Shown in pieces: positions 34,501-44,856 of a stretch of 64,000 bases of DNA (its first letter is position 1; the number at the start of each line of letters is the position of its first letter). A model generated the notes under the pieces. That model had not been told where the DNA came from. It saw only the letters and a list, made by a program, of their open reading frames with translations, and searched no databases. The DNA is taken from NCBI GenBank assembly GCA_963210315.1, contig OY723317.1, forward strand, positions 1,054,001 to 1,118,000, in the 5' to 3' direction. The stretch is from Rhynchopus euleeides (taxonomy: Eukaryota > Euglenozoa > Diplonemea > Diplonemida > Diplonemidae). The position numbers and the translations under genes are program-made.

Positions 34501-37279
34501 CTGAAGGAGTTGTCACACCGGCACCTCCTCCGTCAAGCCCCTGCGCAGCCGGAGGGGATGCGGAGGCAAGCGAGGCAGAGAAGAAGTCGTCGCCCAAACC
34601 CTCCCCGATAGTCGACCCAGCCGCAGCGCTGCTCGGGGCCGCTGTGACATCCGACACGGCCCGAGCCCCCGACCCACCGGGGGGGCCCAACAGGCTCGCC
34701 TTCAGACCACCACCACCTCCTCCTCCACCTCCCCCTTCCCTCGAGCCTGACTGCTGCAGCTCTGCAGGATCCCCAACACCGCTGCCATCTTCCGCTTTGC
34801 CTGCGCAGGACCCACCTGACTCAGACGGGGCAGCTGAGGGTGCCTTGACGCAGAAGTGGCCCATACCAGGCACCTCACCCACCAGGAACTCGGGCTGTGT
34901 CGCAGCCTCTGAAGGGAGAGGGCAGGGCGTGTCGGAGAGGCAGGAGCTCTGGTGCGACACATCAGGCCCAGCGAAGTCTGCAAAGTCGTCGTTGTCGTTG
35001 TCGGGGCAGGCCCCGCCCACCCCAGAGGAGCTGGGCGCGGCGGAAACATTCGAAACCCCAGACGGGGCAACGGAGGCGTCCCCGCTGACACAGAGGGTTG
35101 CCCCGCCACCCACGGTTGGGGGGCACACCTTCAGCCCCACAGTGGCAGAGAGTGCGACGTCTTGAGGATCGGCAGAGTCACCTGCAACGCCCGCGGAGGG
35201 GTGCGACGTGTCTCTGGGTGAGGCAACACCTTCGGAGATCGCTGCGTGCGTTGTGCTCTGATCAAGGGAGGGTGCTCCGGACTGCGATCCTGAGGAATCT
35301 GCTGCGGCAGCGGAGGGCGCCTGGACGCAGAAGTGCCCCATTCCAGGGAGGTCACCCACGAGAAACTCGGGCTGTGTCGCAGCCTCTGAAGGGAGGGGGC
35401 AGGGCGAGTTTCCATAGGAGGACTCCTGCGTGTGGTGCGGCCCCGAGAAGTCTGCGAAATCATCGTCGGCAGTGTCATCCGCCCCCGCGGGGGTTGAGGG
35501 GAGGAGCGTGGACCGGTTGGTCTGCTGCCCGGCAAACCTGCTGCTGGGGCACCCCGGCCTCCCAGGGGCTGTGGAGCCTGCCGCTGTGAGGGACAGGCTA
35601 ACCTTCTCCCGCGGGCTGAGGCGCTCTTTGGTGGTGTCAGAGGCGGGTGGTGCGGGTCCTGTAGCGGAAGCGGTGGCTTGTGAGGAGGAACCGTAGAGAT
35701 CGCTGCCGCCGCGTGTGTCCGACCCGCCTGACTCAGATGGGGCAGCAGAGGGTGCCTTGACGCAGAAGTGGCCCACGTTGGGCACCTCACCCACCAGGAA
35801 TTCCGGCTGTGTTGCGGCCTCGGAGAGGGGGCCTGGGGAGTGAGCCTCAGATGATGTCTGTGTGGGTTGCGGGCCTGCGAAGTCTGCAAAGTCATCGTCA
35901 TCGTCAAACCCGGTGCCACCACCCACAGAGCTGGCAGGGGCAGGGCGGTTTGATGCGGCGCCCAGGGTCTCTGTGGGTGCGGCGGTGCTGCTGCAGTCGG
36001 CTGTGGAGGGGAGGCCAAGCACACCGCCTTCCGCACCGGATGTGCTGGGGTTCAGCGAGGCGCCTTCAGACCCGCCTGACTCAGATGGGGCAGCAGAGGG
36101 TGCCTTGACGCAGAAGTGGCCCACGTTGGGCACCTCACCCACCAGGAACTCAGGCTGTGTCGCAGCCTCGGAGAGCGGGCCTGGGGAGTGTGCCTCAGAT
36201 GATGTCTGTGTGGGTTGCGGGCCTGCGAAGTCTGCAAAGTCGTCATCATCGTCAAACCCGGTGCCGCCACCCACAGAGCTGGCAGGGGCAGGGCGGTTTG
36301 ATGCAGCGCCCAGTGTCTCTGTGGGTGCGGCGGTGCTGCTGCAGTCTGCTGAGGGAAGACCAGGCACACCACCTTCCGCACCGGATGTGCTGGGGTTCAG
36401 CGAGGCGCCTTCAGACCCGCCTGACTCAGACGGGGCAGCGGATGGTGCCTTGACGCAGAAGTGGCCCACGTTGGGCACCTCACCCACCAGGAACTCAGGC
36501 TGTGTCGCAGCCTCGGAGAGCGGGCCTGGGGAGTGTGCCTCAGATGATGTCTGTGTGGGTTGCGGGCCTGCGAAGTCTGCAAAGTCATCGTCATCGTCAA
36601 ACGCGGTGCCGCCACCCACAGAGCTGGCAGGGGCAGGGCGGTTTGACGCAGCGCCCAGTGTCTCTGTGGGTGCGGCGGTGCTGCTGCAGTCTGCTGTGGA
36701 GGGGAGGCCAAGCACACCGCCTTCCGCACCGGATGTGCTGGGGTTCAGCGATGCGCCTTCAGACCCGCCTGACTCAGATGGGGCAGCGGAGGGTGCCTTG
36801 ACGCAGAAGTGGCCCACGTTGGGCACCTCACCCACCAGGAACTCAGGCTGTGTCGCAGTCTCTGAAGGGAGAGGGCAGGGCGATGCCGCCGATGGTGTGT
36901 CAGCCACGGAGGATAATGAGGCTGCTGCAGGCTGTGGCCCCGCAAAGTCAGCAAAGCTGTCTTCGTCGTCATCAAACGCAGCTGCCGTGCTGCAGGGCCC
37001 GGCAGGCCGGTTGGATTCTGCTGCAGCATCTGACTCAGCGGGGTCGGCCCCTCCACCAAGGACGTCCCCCAAGAAATCATCCACACCACCATGAAGCACG
37101 CCGGCGGAGAAGGGGGCTTTTGCAGAGCCGCTTAGCCCTTCACCGACCCCCTGCTGCTGCACGGGGGACACATCCGTCACAGCGGGTTGCGCAGGCGTCG
37201 ACTCCAGCTTCTGCGACGACTCCAAGGCTGCCTGCTGCTTGCTCGAGAGGAAGCTGTCAAAATCATCGTCGCTGTCCAT
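31559..37279 (-). CDS. 1906-residue protein with about ten DFADF repeats
   Basis: A single open frame from the ATG at 37277-37279 to the TAA at 31559-31561; an acceptor (TCTTTTGAG) lies 11 bases upstream. The N-terminus is MDSDDDFDSFLSSK. The first two thirds alternate two motifs: an acidic DDDDDFADFAGPQ (about ten forms, including DFADFSGP, EFADFAAA and DFGEF) and QPEFLVGEVPNVGHFCVKA (eleven forms, the last two diverged). Seven units near 33.6-36.9 kb are almost identical. DFxDF-type motifs in other eukaryotes bind the ear domains of AP-1 and GGA adaptors, so a clathrin-trafficking accessory role is likely but inferred. The C-terminal part is Pro/Ala/Gly-rich and ends in an ordered tail (DHTRYIASLVKSLASG). 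No intron is needed. Confidence 0.85.
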   Translation of the reverse strand: MDSDDDFDSFLSSKQQAALESSQKLESTPAQPAVTDVSPVQQQGVGEGLSGSAKAPFSAGVLHGGVDDFLGDVLGGGADPAESDAAAESNRPAGPCSTAAAFDDDEDSFADFAGPQPAAASLSSVADTPSAASPCPLPSETATQPEFLVGEVPNVGHFCVKAPSAAPSESGGSEGASLNPSTSGAEGGVLGLPSTADCSSTAAPTETLGAASNRPAPASSVGGGTAFDDDDDFADFAGPQPTQTSSEAHSPGPLSEAATQPEFLVGEVPNVGHFCVKAPSAAPSESGGSEGASLNPSTSGAEGGVPGLPSADCSSTAAPTETLGAASNRPAPASSVGGGTGFDDDDDFADFAGPQPTQTSSEAHSPGPLSEAATQPEFLVGEVPNVGHFCVKAPSAAPSESGGSEGASLNPSTSGAEGGVLGLPSTADCSSTAAPTETLGAASNRPAPASSVGGGTGFDDDDDFADFAGPQPTQTSSEAHSPGPLSEAATQPEFLVGEVPNVGHFCVKAPSAAPSESGGSDTRGGSDLYGSSSQATASATGPAPPASDTTKERLSPREKVSLSLTAAGSTAPGRPGCPSSRFAGQQTNRSTLLPSTPAGADDTADDDFADFSGPHHTQESSYGNSPCPLPSEAATQPEFLVGDLPGMGHFCVQAPSAAAADSSGSQSGAPSLDQSTTHAAISEGVASPRDTSHPSAGVAGDSADPQDVALSATVGLKVCPPTVGGGATLCVSGDASVAPSGVSNVSAAPSSSGVGGACPDNDNDDFADFAGPDVSHQSSCLSDTPCPLPSEAATQPEFLVGEVPGMGHFCVKAPSAAPSESGGSCAGKAEDGSGVGDPAELQQSGSREGGGGGGGGGGLKASLLGPPGGSGARAVSDVTAAPSSAAAGSTIGEGLGDDFFSASLASASPPAAQGLDGGGAGVTTPSEAATQPEFLVGEVPNVGHFCVKAPSAAPSESGGSGRGSATEGLSLSPRSRVDQAAQSTSSVGGVPGLPSADCSSTAAPTETLGAASNRPAPASSVGGGTGFDDDDDFADFAGPQPTQTSSEAHSPGPLSEAATQPEFLVGEVPNVGHFCVKAPSAAPSESGGSEGASLNPSTSGAEGGVLGLPSAADCSSTAAPTETLGAASNRPAPASSVGGGTGFDDDDDFADFAGPQPTQTSSEAHSPGPLSEAATQPEFLVGEVPNVGHFCVKAPSAAPSESGGSEQPSYVAATATHSDIDSTAAATTGSPRAAAARSSPSPSPTPSSSPTPATPAEQPQFRVGVIEHVGRYCVPAASPLVAECSSDDDPPPSAGDASPELGSTTGATGTAAALHADPASPPTGSPAPPASVATQAGSDAPASLPPGDGCASTASPTHSLPHSPSGGDRGTPAAASQPDFCFGEIESMGRYCVPAASPAMAEDGGSLLSPSPTAGTTREAGRDGDDDFADFIGASSAAPPPPPSSADFMGTAMGLGGNPPQQQQRQQPPATVTSFSGSSAASSSGRAPVGQALPTSPAELKGITRTWSASVGEGSPQALQQQQMGSMSFSNLGSGCSFGESPQEVAAVAAAAVPAAAGSSSAAAQGGAGWGGATGSSRSDSPRDRVESPGGCLVTLSRGPPGHTAHHLGTNRGSIDSLAGHLAPAPPAGAGAPPASLTPIEGILATGKGGGAVTLPKGTPSGVAAQPAAIGSPNKAFRAVVQQQAGKQVISPDDDDMFGELSRAPQPVRSDAGREQSPLGEVVRPAAPAPPAPTPPAGFDAFDSSEFADFAAAPQAGQATSSAGADAAAAAVPPAGGDALASRGRPRTQGGGGGGVAVPPATSAAPDFGEFSGWGGGGGGGGGGDSEAPPPAPGDALFGFGTPQQKKPIQQQQVLPAAAVPPVAPHAEAAVPPLEQGVAAAYGSLDHTRYIASLVKSLASGANPGS

Positions 37280-40200
37280 TTGAAAGACAACTCAAAAGAT
37301 AAACCCCTCCCCCCTCCCCCCCCCCCTCCCAGGAGAAGAAGAAGAAGAGGGAGACGCCCCCCCCCCCCCCCGGGTGGACCGAGAGAGAGAGAGAGTCGGG
37401 GTCAAGCTTCTCGGTTCTTTGGAAACCCCTCAAGCACCCCCTCCCTTAGTTCTCCTCCTGTCGTGCGTTCAGGTACAGTTAGTGTAGGCGGGAGGGAGGG
37501 ATGGGTGGAGAAGAGAGAGAGAGGGGGAGGGGGAAGGGGGCAGTCGTTCCTCCTGCGATGTGATGTGGCTGTGTTGTGTTGTGCTGGGAGGAAGGGGAGG
37601 TTCCTGTGGTGGGGGCCAACGTTTGTAACAAGGCAAGGCGGAATCTTAGGAGTAGCTCTATGACCTTACGGCTGGCCGATCAGGCCGCGCTGTTTCTAAA
37701 GAGTCCGGGTTTTGTTTGTGCGCACGAGCGGCAGTGTGTTGTGGCCCCTGTGAAGGGCGTTGCTGTGATAAAGTGGTTTTGTGTTGCTCACTCAAAACAC
37801 ACGCTCCCACTGACTCTTTCGCTGTGACAAGCAAGCTTGTTTGGGCAAAAAAAATCTCGGATGGAGGGTGGGGGGGGGGGGGGGGGGGGAGGGGGTCAGA
37901 GGAGGGGTGTACCTACCCCCTTCGCGCCCAGCGGAGCATTTTTTTCAGCCAGAATTTACCTTACCGCACCGGATCATTTTCTTTTCCGAACACACTCAGG
38001 AACAGAACAAGCCAATAAGCGCACCGCCGCCACCACCACCACCTCACCAACCCCCCCCCCCCCATGGTAATGCACTCGGCAACAGCCACCGCCACCGCTC
38101 ACCCCCATGCCCGTTTTGGGAGCCAGACACCTCGAGTGGAGGGGGGCAGAGGGGCAGGGGGGAGAGGGCAGGGAGGTGGAACTTGGCGCACCTCTCCGCA
38201 TCCACCCACCCCCACCCCCCCACCCCACCCGCCCTCAGTTTGGCCTTGTTTCAGGCAGAGTGGTGCTGGGGGTGTGGGGGGGGGAGGGGAGGGGAGGGGA
38301 GAGGGCCTATAAAGACAGGGGGGGGGAGGCAGCATTGTGGCCGGAATAATGCCCTCACCCCCCCCCCCACCCCCTCCCCCTCGGACCCCCCTTCATTTCT
38401 GAGGTTTGCAAACGATATTTTTCTTTTGGACAATATTCATTTTGTCCTTGCCAATGCCTTGTCGCAGCCCCCCCCTCACCAACCTCCCTCCACTTCCTGG
38501 AGTGCGAGAGAGGGGTCGTCCCGGATTCTTCTTCTTCTTCTTCTTGGCACGGCACGGCATATTTGAACTAGCTTACTTGCAGCGGATGAGACAATAAGCC
38601 GCCATCCGCTGAGAGCTGCATCGTTGGGATGGGTGGGGTTATAATAACCCCAGTGAAACAGTAAGATGTACATAGAGGGGGGCAATTGGGGTGGGTATGA
38701 CGGGCCGGATCAGCGGGACACGGGGAGGGGGGTGGGTGGGGGAGGTGCGATCCGCTGTACAGCAGACACCATCACCACCACCACCACCACCACCCCACCC
38801 CGCATCACAAGGGCCTCGGCTGCTCTGCAGGGTCTGACCGAAGATGCCTTCCCCTCCCATCACCTTCCCTCCCCCCCCCCTTCCCTCGTGGTAACAAACC
38901 CCCATAACACCGGGCACCAACCTGCATTGTTGTATACACCACCACCGACCCACCCACACCCGTATGCTTCAAGCGCAAGCCGCGCCTGCACTTTTTTCCC
39001 GGTCAAAACGAGGTCAGGAAACGCCACCCCCACACGACGACCCTCCGACCCCCCCCGGATGAAACCGAAGGCGGAAGGGTTCAGGCCGGTCTGCGGGCAC
39101 ACCACACGGAGGGGCCCAGGACAAGGGACACATCATAGCCCTCAGGCTGTTGCTTTTGGCACACAGTGCTCTGCATCCAGGCAAACAGAGCCCGGTGGGG
39201 ATAGCTGGCCAAACCCGTTGGCGAATCTGAGTGTGGCGATTTGATTTTCTTTTTCAGCCGGTGAATTAAAAAAAATAACCAGGAAATGCACGTTATCAGT
39301 GTCGGGAAGAGACTCTCCCTTTTTCAACTCCAGACATGCAGAACAATCAGCGGGCCCGGTTCACACGGAGAGTGGACTCTAGGGGGCACTCTGCAATGCC
39401 AGCACGCTAACCCAAACAGCAATAAGAACAGTGAGAAAAAGTGAGATGTGTGTCTGTACAGTGGAAGGCAGCGCCAGATCTCACTCTGTGCAGCCCTACC
39501 CTACTACAAGCCGTACTAACAGGAGGTGTGTTGTGTTGTGTGTGCCTCACAAAACTGGTTGCAAAGTAAAGGGGGGGGGGGGGGACTGCACAGTTTTCGT
39601 TTGACGCAGGCATCAAGGGAGCAGAAGGTCACACCACAACACAATACCATGGGGCAAGGCGTAACATATACTGGGGTGTGAAGTGGTGGTGGCGGTGTGG
39701 TTGCGAGGGAAAATCCGTCCCAGCGAGGCAAGTTGGGCCGCTGGGGGGGGGGGGGGTGGCGGGTAGGTGAGGCAAGCGACAGAGGCCACCCAAGAAGAAC
39801 CCTAAAGGTACCCCATACTGGAGCCAGAAAGAAACGGGGGCTGGTGTGACAGCCTTGGGCCCTTGGGTTGTGGGGTAGTGGGGGTGCAGGCATTCGGCAC
39901 ACAGAGCCACATGGCACAGGCCGGGCCACAGGCATATATGGGGCGCCATAAAGAAAAATATCCCGTGCATGTGTCTGGGCCTCGTGTAGCCACAGAGATG
40001 GTGTGCAACCTGTCAAAGCTGGAGATCTCGCGCACACATAGAGCACGTCACACAGGGGGGCTGAGATGCCAAAAAAAAATAGCTCGAATCGTGAAATGTG
40101 CGTGCGTGTATATGGCACAGCAGGGAGCGTCATCAAAGAGCAGCAAATGTGCTGCCCCGATGCGTTCCTCACTGGTGACAACAAAAAAAGGACTTGGGGG

Positions 40201-40743
40201 AGGGGGTGGTATTTTGCGATATCAGCAAGTGTTTTTTAAAGGCAAAGTCCGGCAAGCCTCACCTATAATGTGAGAACCCTCATGTCTCACACCCACCTCC
40301 TGACCTACCACCTCGTGAACTAGGAGGGGAATTCACGAAAGAAATGCGCTGCATTCGGCATCACAGCAACGACCCTCCCCCCCCACTGGAGGGAGCGGTG
40401 ACACAGGAGTGGGTGGGGGGCATGCTTCGGGCAAATTCCTCCCGCCGCAATGCCGGACCCCACTCACCCACGCATCCACCTCTCTCTTATTCTTTGAAAA
40501 GCCCTTTCACACACACACAGGTGGGATGTGCCGCATTATCGATAACGTGATACACATCCCGTATATGCATGCCCCCCTCCTCCCCCCCTGTGACCACGCA
40601 AACAATAGAATACAGGGCAACGAGGGGGGCCCCATCGCTTCCATGCAATCACAACCCCCCCCCCCCCCTCCCAGCCCGCTGGGCTCGTCAGCTGGTGAGA
40701 TGGTTGGGTGGGGAATGGCAGTGCCTGACACTATGCTGGGTGG
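37280..40743. other. Intergenic, 3.4 kb, no gene seen
   Basis: It contains GA repeats (37380-37395, 37520-37535), a poly-C run near 37357, a 19-base poly-G run near 37869, a TTC repeat near 38525 and a CAC repeat near 38770. Open frames are shadows of these runs. An intron-rich gene with short exons could escape notice. Confidence 0.45.
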
Positions 40744-41873
40744 TTACCGGCAGCAGCCAGTCGCGGTGCTGGGCTGGGCGCGTTTCAGCTGCGGAGAGGG
40801 CTGCATTTCGCTGTGGGCTGGGGTAGGCGGGATGTGGGTCGCGAGCTGGTGGGCGAGGCGGACAAAAAGCTCTTCCACATTGCTCGACTCCTTCGCCGAG
40901 GTCTCAATCGCGTATATGGAATGCTCCTGGGCGTACTGCTGCACGTCGTGCAGCAGCACGCGGCGGCATGACGGCTCCTCTTCGACAAGATCCAGCTTGT
41001 TGCCCGCCAGCACAACCACGAGGTTCTGATCCGTCCCGCATTGCTCGTTCAGCTCCGTGACCCATTCCTTGGCTCGTTCGAAGGAACCGCTGCTGGTGAT
41101 GTCGTACACCACGATGGCCGCTGAGGCTCCTCTGTAGTACATCTTTGCCAGACCCTGTGTGTGTGTTGTGTGTTGGGGGCGGGGGGGGGGGGGGGGGTTC
41201 GCAAACTGGCCATCGCGCAGACCTTCCACCCCCAACCCCAAGGTATTTGTCTACACAACCCACCCACCCCTTTCGTTGTTTCCTCTTTCTAACATCCTCA
41301 GGCACCCCCCCCCCCCTTTTTGGTAACCCCAACGAACATACCCGATACCGCTCCTGCCCTGCGGTGTCCCAGATGTCGAGGTTCACGAGGCAGTCCTGCA
41401 GAGGCACGGAGTAGTGCAGGAAAGACGCACCGACCGTGCTCTTCTGCTGCTCCATGAACTCATCGTGCAGCAGCCGGAACACCTGCGTTGTGAAGTGGGG
41501 CGTTGGGTGGAATGGCCTGCTGGGAGGGGAGGGGGGGGTGGGGGTCGCACATCGTTTTCAAAGCAGATCTGAATATCGCGTGGCAGAACAGATCCGGGGG
41601 CGAGATCCGCCGATACGGTGGGAATGGCCGATACCCCCCCACTCCCCCCCCCCCCATATTATTTCGTACTGCGTTCGTAGTCAAGAGAGAGTACCCCTCC
41701 CTCACCCCCTCCTCCCCTCTACTACGACTGCCTACTGTATTCCCCCCCCCCTCCCCACACACCCCCACACCCCAACACTGGCCGTGACATACGATGCTGG
41801 ACTTTCCCACACCGGTCTCCCCGAGCAAGACTACTTTGAACTTGGAGCCCGCCGCAGCAGTCCCCGGCTGCAT
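40744..41873 (-). CDS. Rab5-like small GTPase, 3 exons
   Basis: Exons 41793-41873, 41342-41482 and 40744-41154 give 210 residues. Introns start GTATGTC and GTATGTT and end GCAG and ACAG, and the frames join without remainder. All GTPase motifs are present: P-loop GETGVGKS, switch region KSTVGASF, DTAGQERYR, NKLD and ETSAK. MYYRGASAAIVVYDI matches the Rab5/Rab21/Rab22 group, which acts on early endosomes. The C-terminus TGCCR is a CCX prenylation site. The start (ATG 41871-41873) is the first in frame before the P-loop, but the upstream acceptor is weak, so a further 5' exon is possible. Confidence 0.93.
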
Positions 41874-42433
41874 CAGTGAGTTTGTGCCAGACACGCACAG
41901 GCTCACCCCCTCACCGCGTCCTCCCACCCGCCCCTCCGCCCTTCCCCGCCGGGGCAAGGCTAGGGGGTGCGGTGGAAGGTAACGGCGTGTGCGTGTGTCT
42001 GAGAAGCTCAAACACCCCCCCCCCCGCCAACACCGCCTCAAGCCAGCGCCGGGAATCTATCTTCCGCTGCCCACGAGAAGGGGCGTGCGGGGGGGGTGTG
42101 TGGGGTATATGCGATGTGTGTGAAGCGGGCGGGGGGTGTCGCGATGCTCCCCCGCCCTCCCCACGGCACAGCTAACCCGACGTGCAGCGGTTGGCAGCAC
42201 GGACCTGCGTGGTCGAGGGAAACCCCACAGGCCGGGGTGGGTGGGGGAGAGTGGAGGGGGGGGACACCAAAAGATGTGTGTGTCCTGCCACATGGTGGTG
42301 GTAGTGTGTGTAGTTGGTGCGGTTGATAACATACAATATACTGACTCACGCGAGGAGGCCTGCTGTTGACTGGAGCGGTGCAATACACGGGGCTGCCCGT
42401 GTGGTGGGAGAGGGAGGGGGGGGGGGGGGGGGG
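41874..42433. other. Intergenic
   Basis: GC-rich sequence with C and G runs, ending in a poly-G run at about 42419-42433. No gene was seen. Confidence 0.5.
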
Positions 42434-42435
42434 TA

Positions 42436-43582
42436 GGGGGGTCAAATGCCCCCCTTTTACGTGGATAAACACGATTTTTCAAAAAACCGGCGCAGAGGCC
42501 CCAAAGCCCCCGTAAACCCTCCAAACCCCCCCAGATCGGTCCGGAAACCCATCGAACCCCACTTTTCCACCATTCCGGGCACCTCAGGTGCCCGAATTGG
42601 GGTGCCTAAATTTTGTGCCACCGTTTGGTACCGTACAGTGCCACTGTGTGGGAGGTTGGAAAAGAAAATGCCCCAACACCCCACATCTGAGGGTTGCAAT
42701 GCATGTTGCTCGCCAACCACGTCATCCGGTGGGTGTCAGGCGCTATGTAGGTGGCATCAGCCAGGTCTTCGATGAGTTCTGGCTTGTATATGTACCTCCC
42801 TGCCTGCGGCACAGGCACTGCCTTTGTCCCCCACACCAGCCACAGAGAGCGTATTGTACTCGGTCCACGGTTGCTGATTCATTGTGATGCGTTGTATCCT
42901 CGAGTGAACGTCACACACTAGTGGCACCACCACCCGCCATCCGAGAGCTGTATCGACTTTGCGCGCTTCCCTTGTATTCACCTCGCCACGCATATTGCAC
43001 CGTTCAGTACCAGTGCTCTTGGGCCAGGCAAAGTAGACCGCAGCAACTACCAATTCTGGCACAATGGGTACCACGACAGCGCACTTCGTGTGTTCCCGGA
43101 ATGTACAGCTCGTGTTGCAACAGTCGTTGTCAACACATCCCGGTTGTGGAGCACTGCTGCACAGGAATCACACGACCATCTGGACTTGTTCCTTACCTAC
43201 AGGCAGCCTCCCGGTGCATGGTGGCAGGGAGGTACATATACAAGCCAGAACTCATCGAAGACCTGGCTGATGCCACCTACATAGCGCCTGACACCCACCG
43301 GATGACGTGGTTGGCAAGCAACATGCATTGCAACCCTCAGATGTGGGGTGTTGGGGCATTTTCTTTTCCAACCTCCCACACAGTGGCACTGTACGGTACC
43401 AAACGGTGGCACAAATTTTAGGTACCCCAATTCGGGCACCTGAGGTGCCCGGAATGGTGGAAAAGTGGGGTTCGATAGGTTTCCGGACCGATCTGGGGGG
43501 GTTTGGAGGGTTTACGGGGGCTTTGGGGCCTCTGCGCCGGTTTTTTGAAAAATCGTGTTTGTCACCCCCATTTGACCCCCCC
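42436..43582. mobile_element. Foldback element with about 360-bp inverted arms
   Basis: The left arm (42436-42804) and right arm (43223-43582) are near-perfect inverted copies beginning GGGGGGTCAAATG, with TA outside both (42434-42435 and 43583-43584). The 418-bp spacer carries a minus-strand coding fragment (for example ALGWRVVVPLVCDVHSRI), and each arm carries a piece encoding GRYIYKPELIEDLADATY. The protein piece is therefore present twice, head to head. It could be a transposase remnant, but no known family was recognised. Confidence 0.82.
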
Positions 43583-43584
43583 TA

Positions 43585-44390
43585 GGGCAGTGATAGAAAA
43601 TACGTAAAAAACGTTCAACGTATTTGAACGTTCAACGTATTTTTAAAAAAATGCGTCGAAGTTGAACGTTTTTTTGGCTTTTGAGCGTTTTCACCCACTG
43701 GGTTCACTCTCCACATGAAACCCCCCCGAGCAGTAGGGGGTGGGCCCCCTGCACACACTAAAGGGGACACCTGTGGGATGGAGAGTGTCACGCGTGGCGA
43801 AAAGTCGGTGAAAAAGAGGTTCTGTAGTCCGAGAAGGGGCGGGTCCCGGAAAGGGGTGGTCGGTACCCCCTCTTTTCAGGGTTGAACTCCGGAAAAGCGG
43901 GGGTACCAACCCCCTCTCGGCCTATCTCCCAGTTTTACCCCACTCGACCGGCTGGAGTCCGTCGTGTAGAGGAAGTGGATGGCCGAACGTGAGCTGGCCG
44001 AACCTGAGCTACGGGTACAGGACGTATGGGATATCCCGCATGGGAGAACCGGATGGCATATCCCACCGGCAGGGGTTCACCTCAACTGCACCAGCCCGCT
44101 TCATGGAGCAAAGGACAAGGGATATGTTGTCGACTGCATCGCGACTGGAGCGCGCGAAGCAAGTCGCTGTAAAATCGTGCTCCAAGGACGTCTTCCGCAC
44201 GGTTGTCGTTGGTGCCACCAACTCGCCCTTGCTCTGCTTGAGGAAAGGCGGGTTTGTGACTGGTGGCCCCTGCAGACGGTAGGCAATGTGAGAAACGTTC
44301 AAATACGCTGAACGTTCAACGTATTTGAACGTTCAACGTATTTTTAAAATCGGGATTCTGAAAAATACGCGTATTTTGCCTTCACTGCCC
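43585..44390. mobile_element. 806-bp TA-target TIR element (GGGCAGTGA ends)
   Basis: TIR GGGCAGTGA...TCACTGCCC, with TA outside (43583-43584 and 44391-44392). The left TA is shared with the foldback element next door, so the two abut exactly. Subterminal repeats ACGTTCAACGTATTTGAACG occur at both ends. The interior has no recognisable gene. Confidence 0.82.
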
Positions 44391-44856
44391 TAGGGGGGGG
44401 GGGGTGTTTGCGTACTGCTGCGGGGGGGAGTCTTGCTCGATCCCAGGTGATACACCGGTGTAGGGAAGGGTCTTGATAGAATATACCAGGCGAAAACGTT
44501 CAGAACAGCCGTTCGGGTTCGGTTAAAACGGCTTCGGTGGGGAAGTGCCTGCTCTCCGTGCATCCATGTCGACGCACGGCAACCCACCTGCATTGTGGGA
44601 GGGCACTGCCCCGCCGGCTCTGTGAAAGAAGACACGAGCAGCCAACACGGTGATATGGTGCTCAGCGAGAGGGGGAAGCTGGGATGGAACACCTTCGGCA
44701 CGTGACATTCAACGCAGAAGCAACAAGGGGACTGTGAAACACAGGCACCTCGAGGTGGCAGTGGCTCTGTATTCAGCACTGCGCCAGGCCTGCTTGCTCT
44801 GGCTTCCACGATTTCATTCCGGGCGATAACAACAGGGAGGAATGCCCACTCCCCCG
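44391..44856. other. Intergenic
   Basis: Mixed sequence downstream of the DUF4116 gene's stop; no gene was seen. Confidence 0.5.

Noticed and set aside
33807..37094. Long plus-strand frames opposite the DFADF protein
   Set aside because: Mirror of the repeat units in the other strand; no independent evidence.
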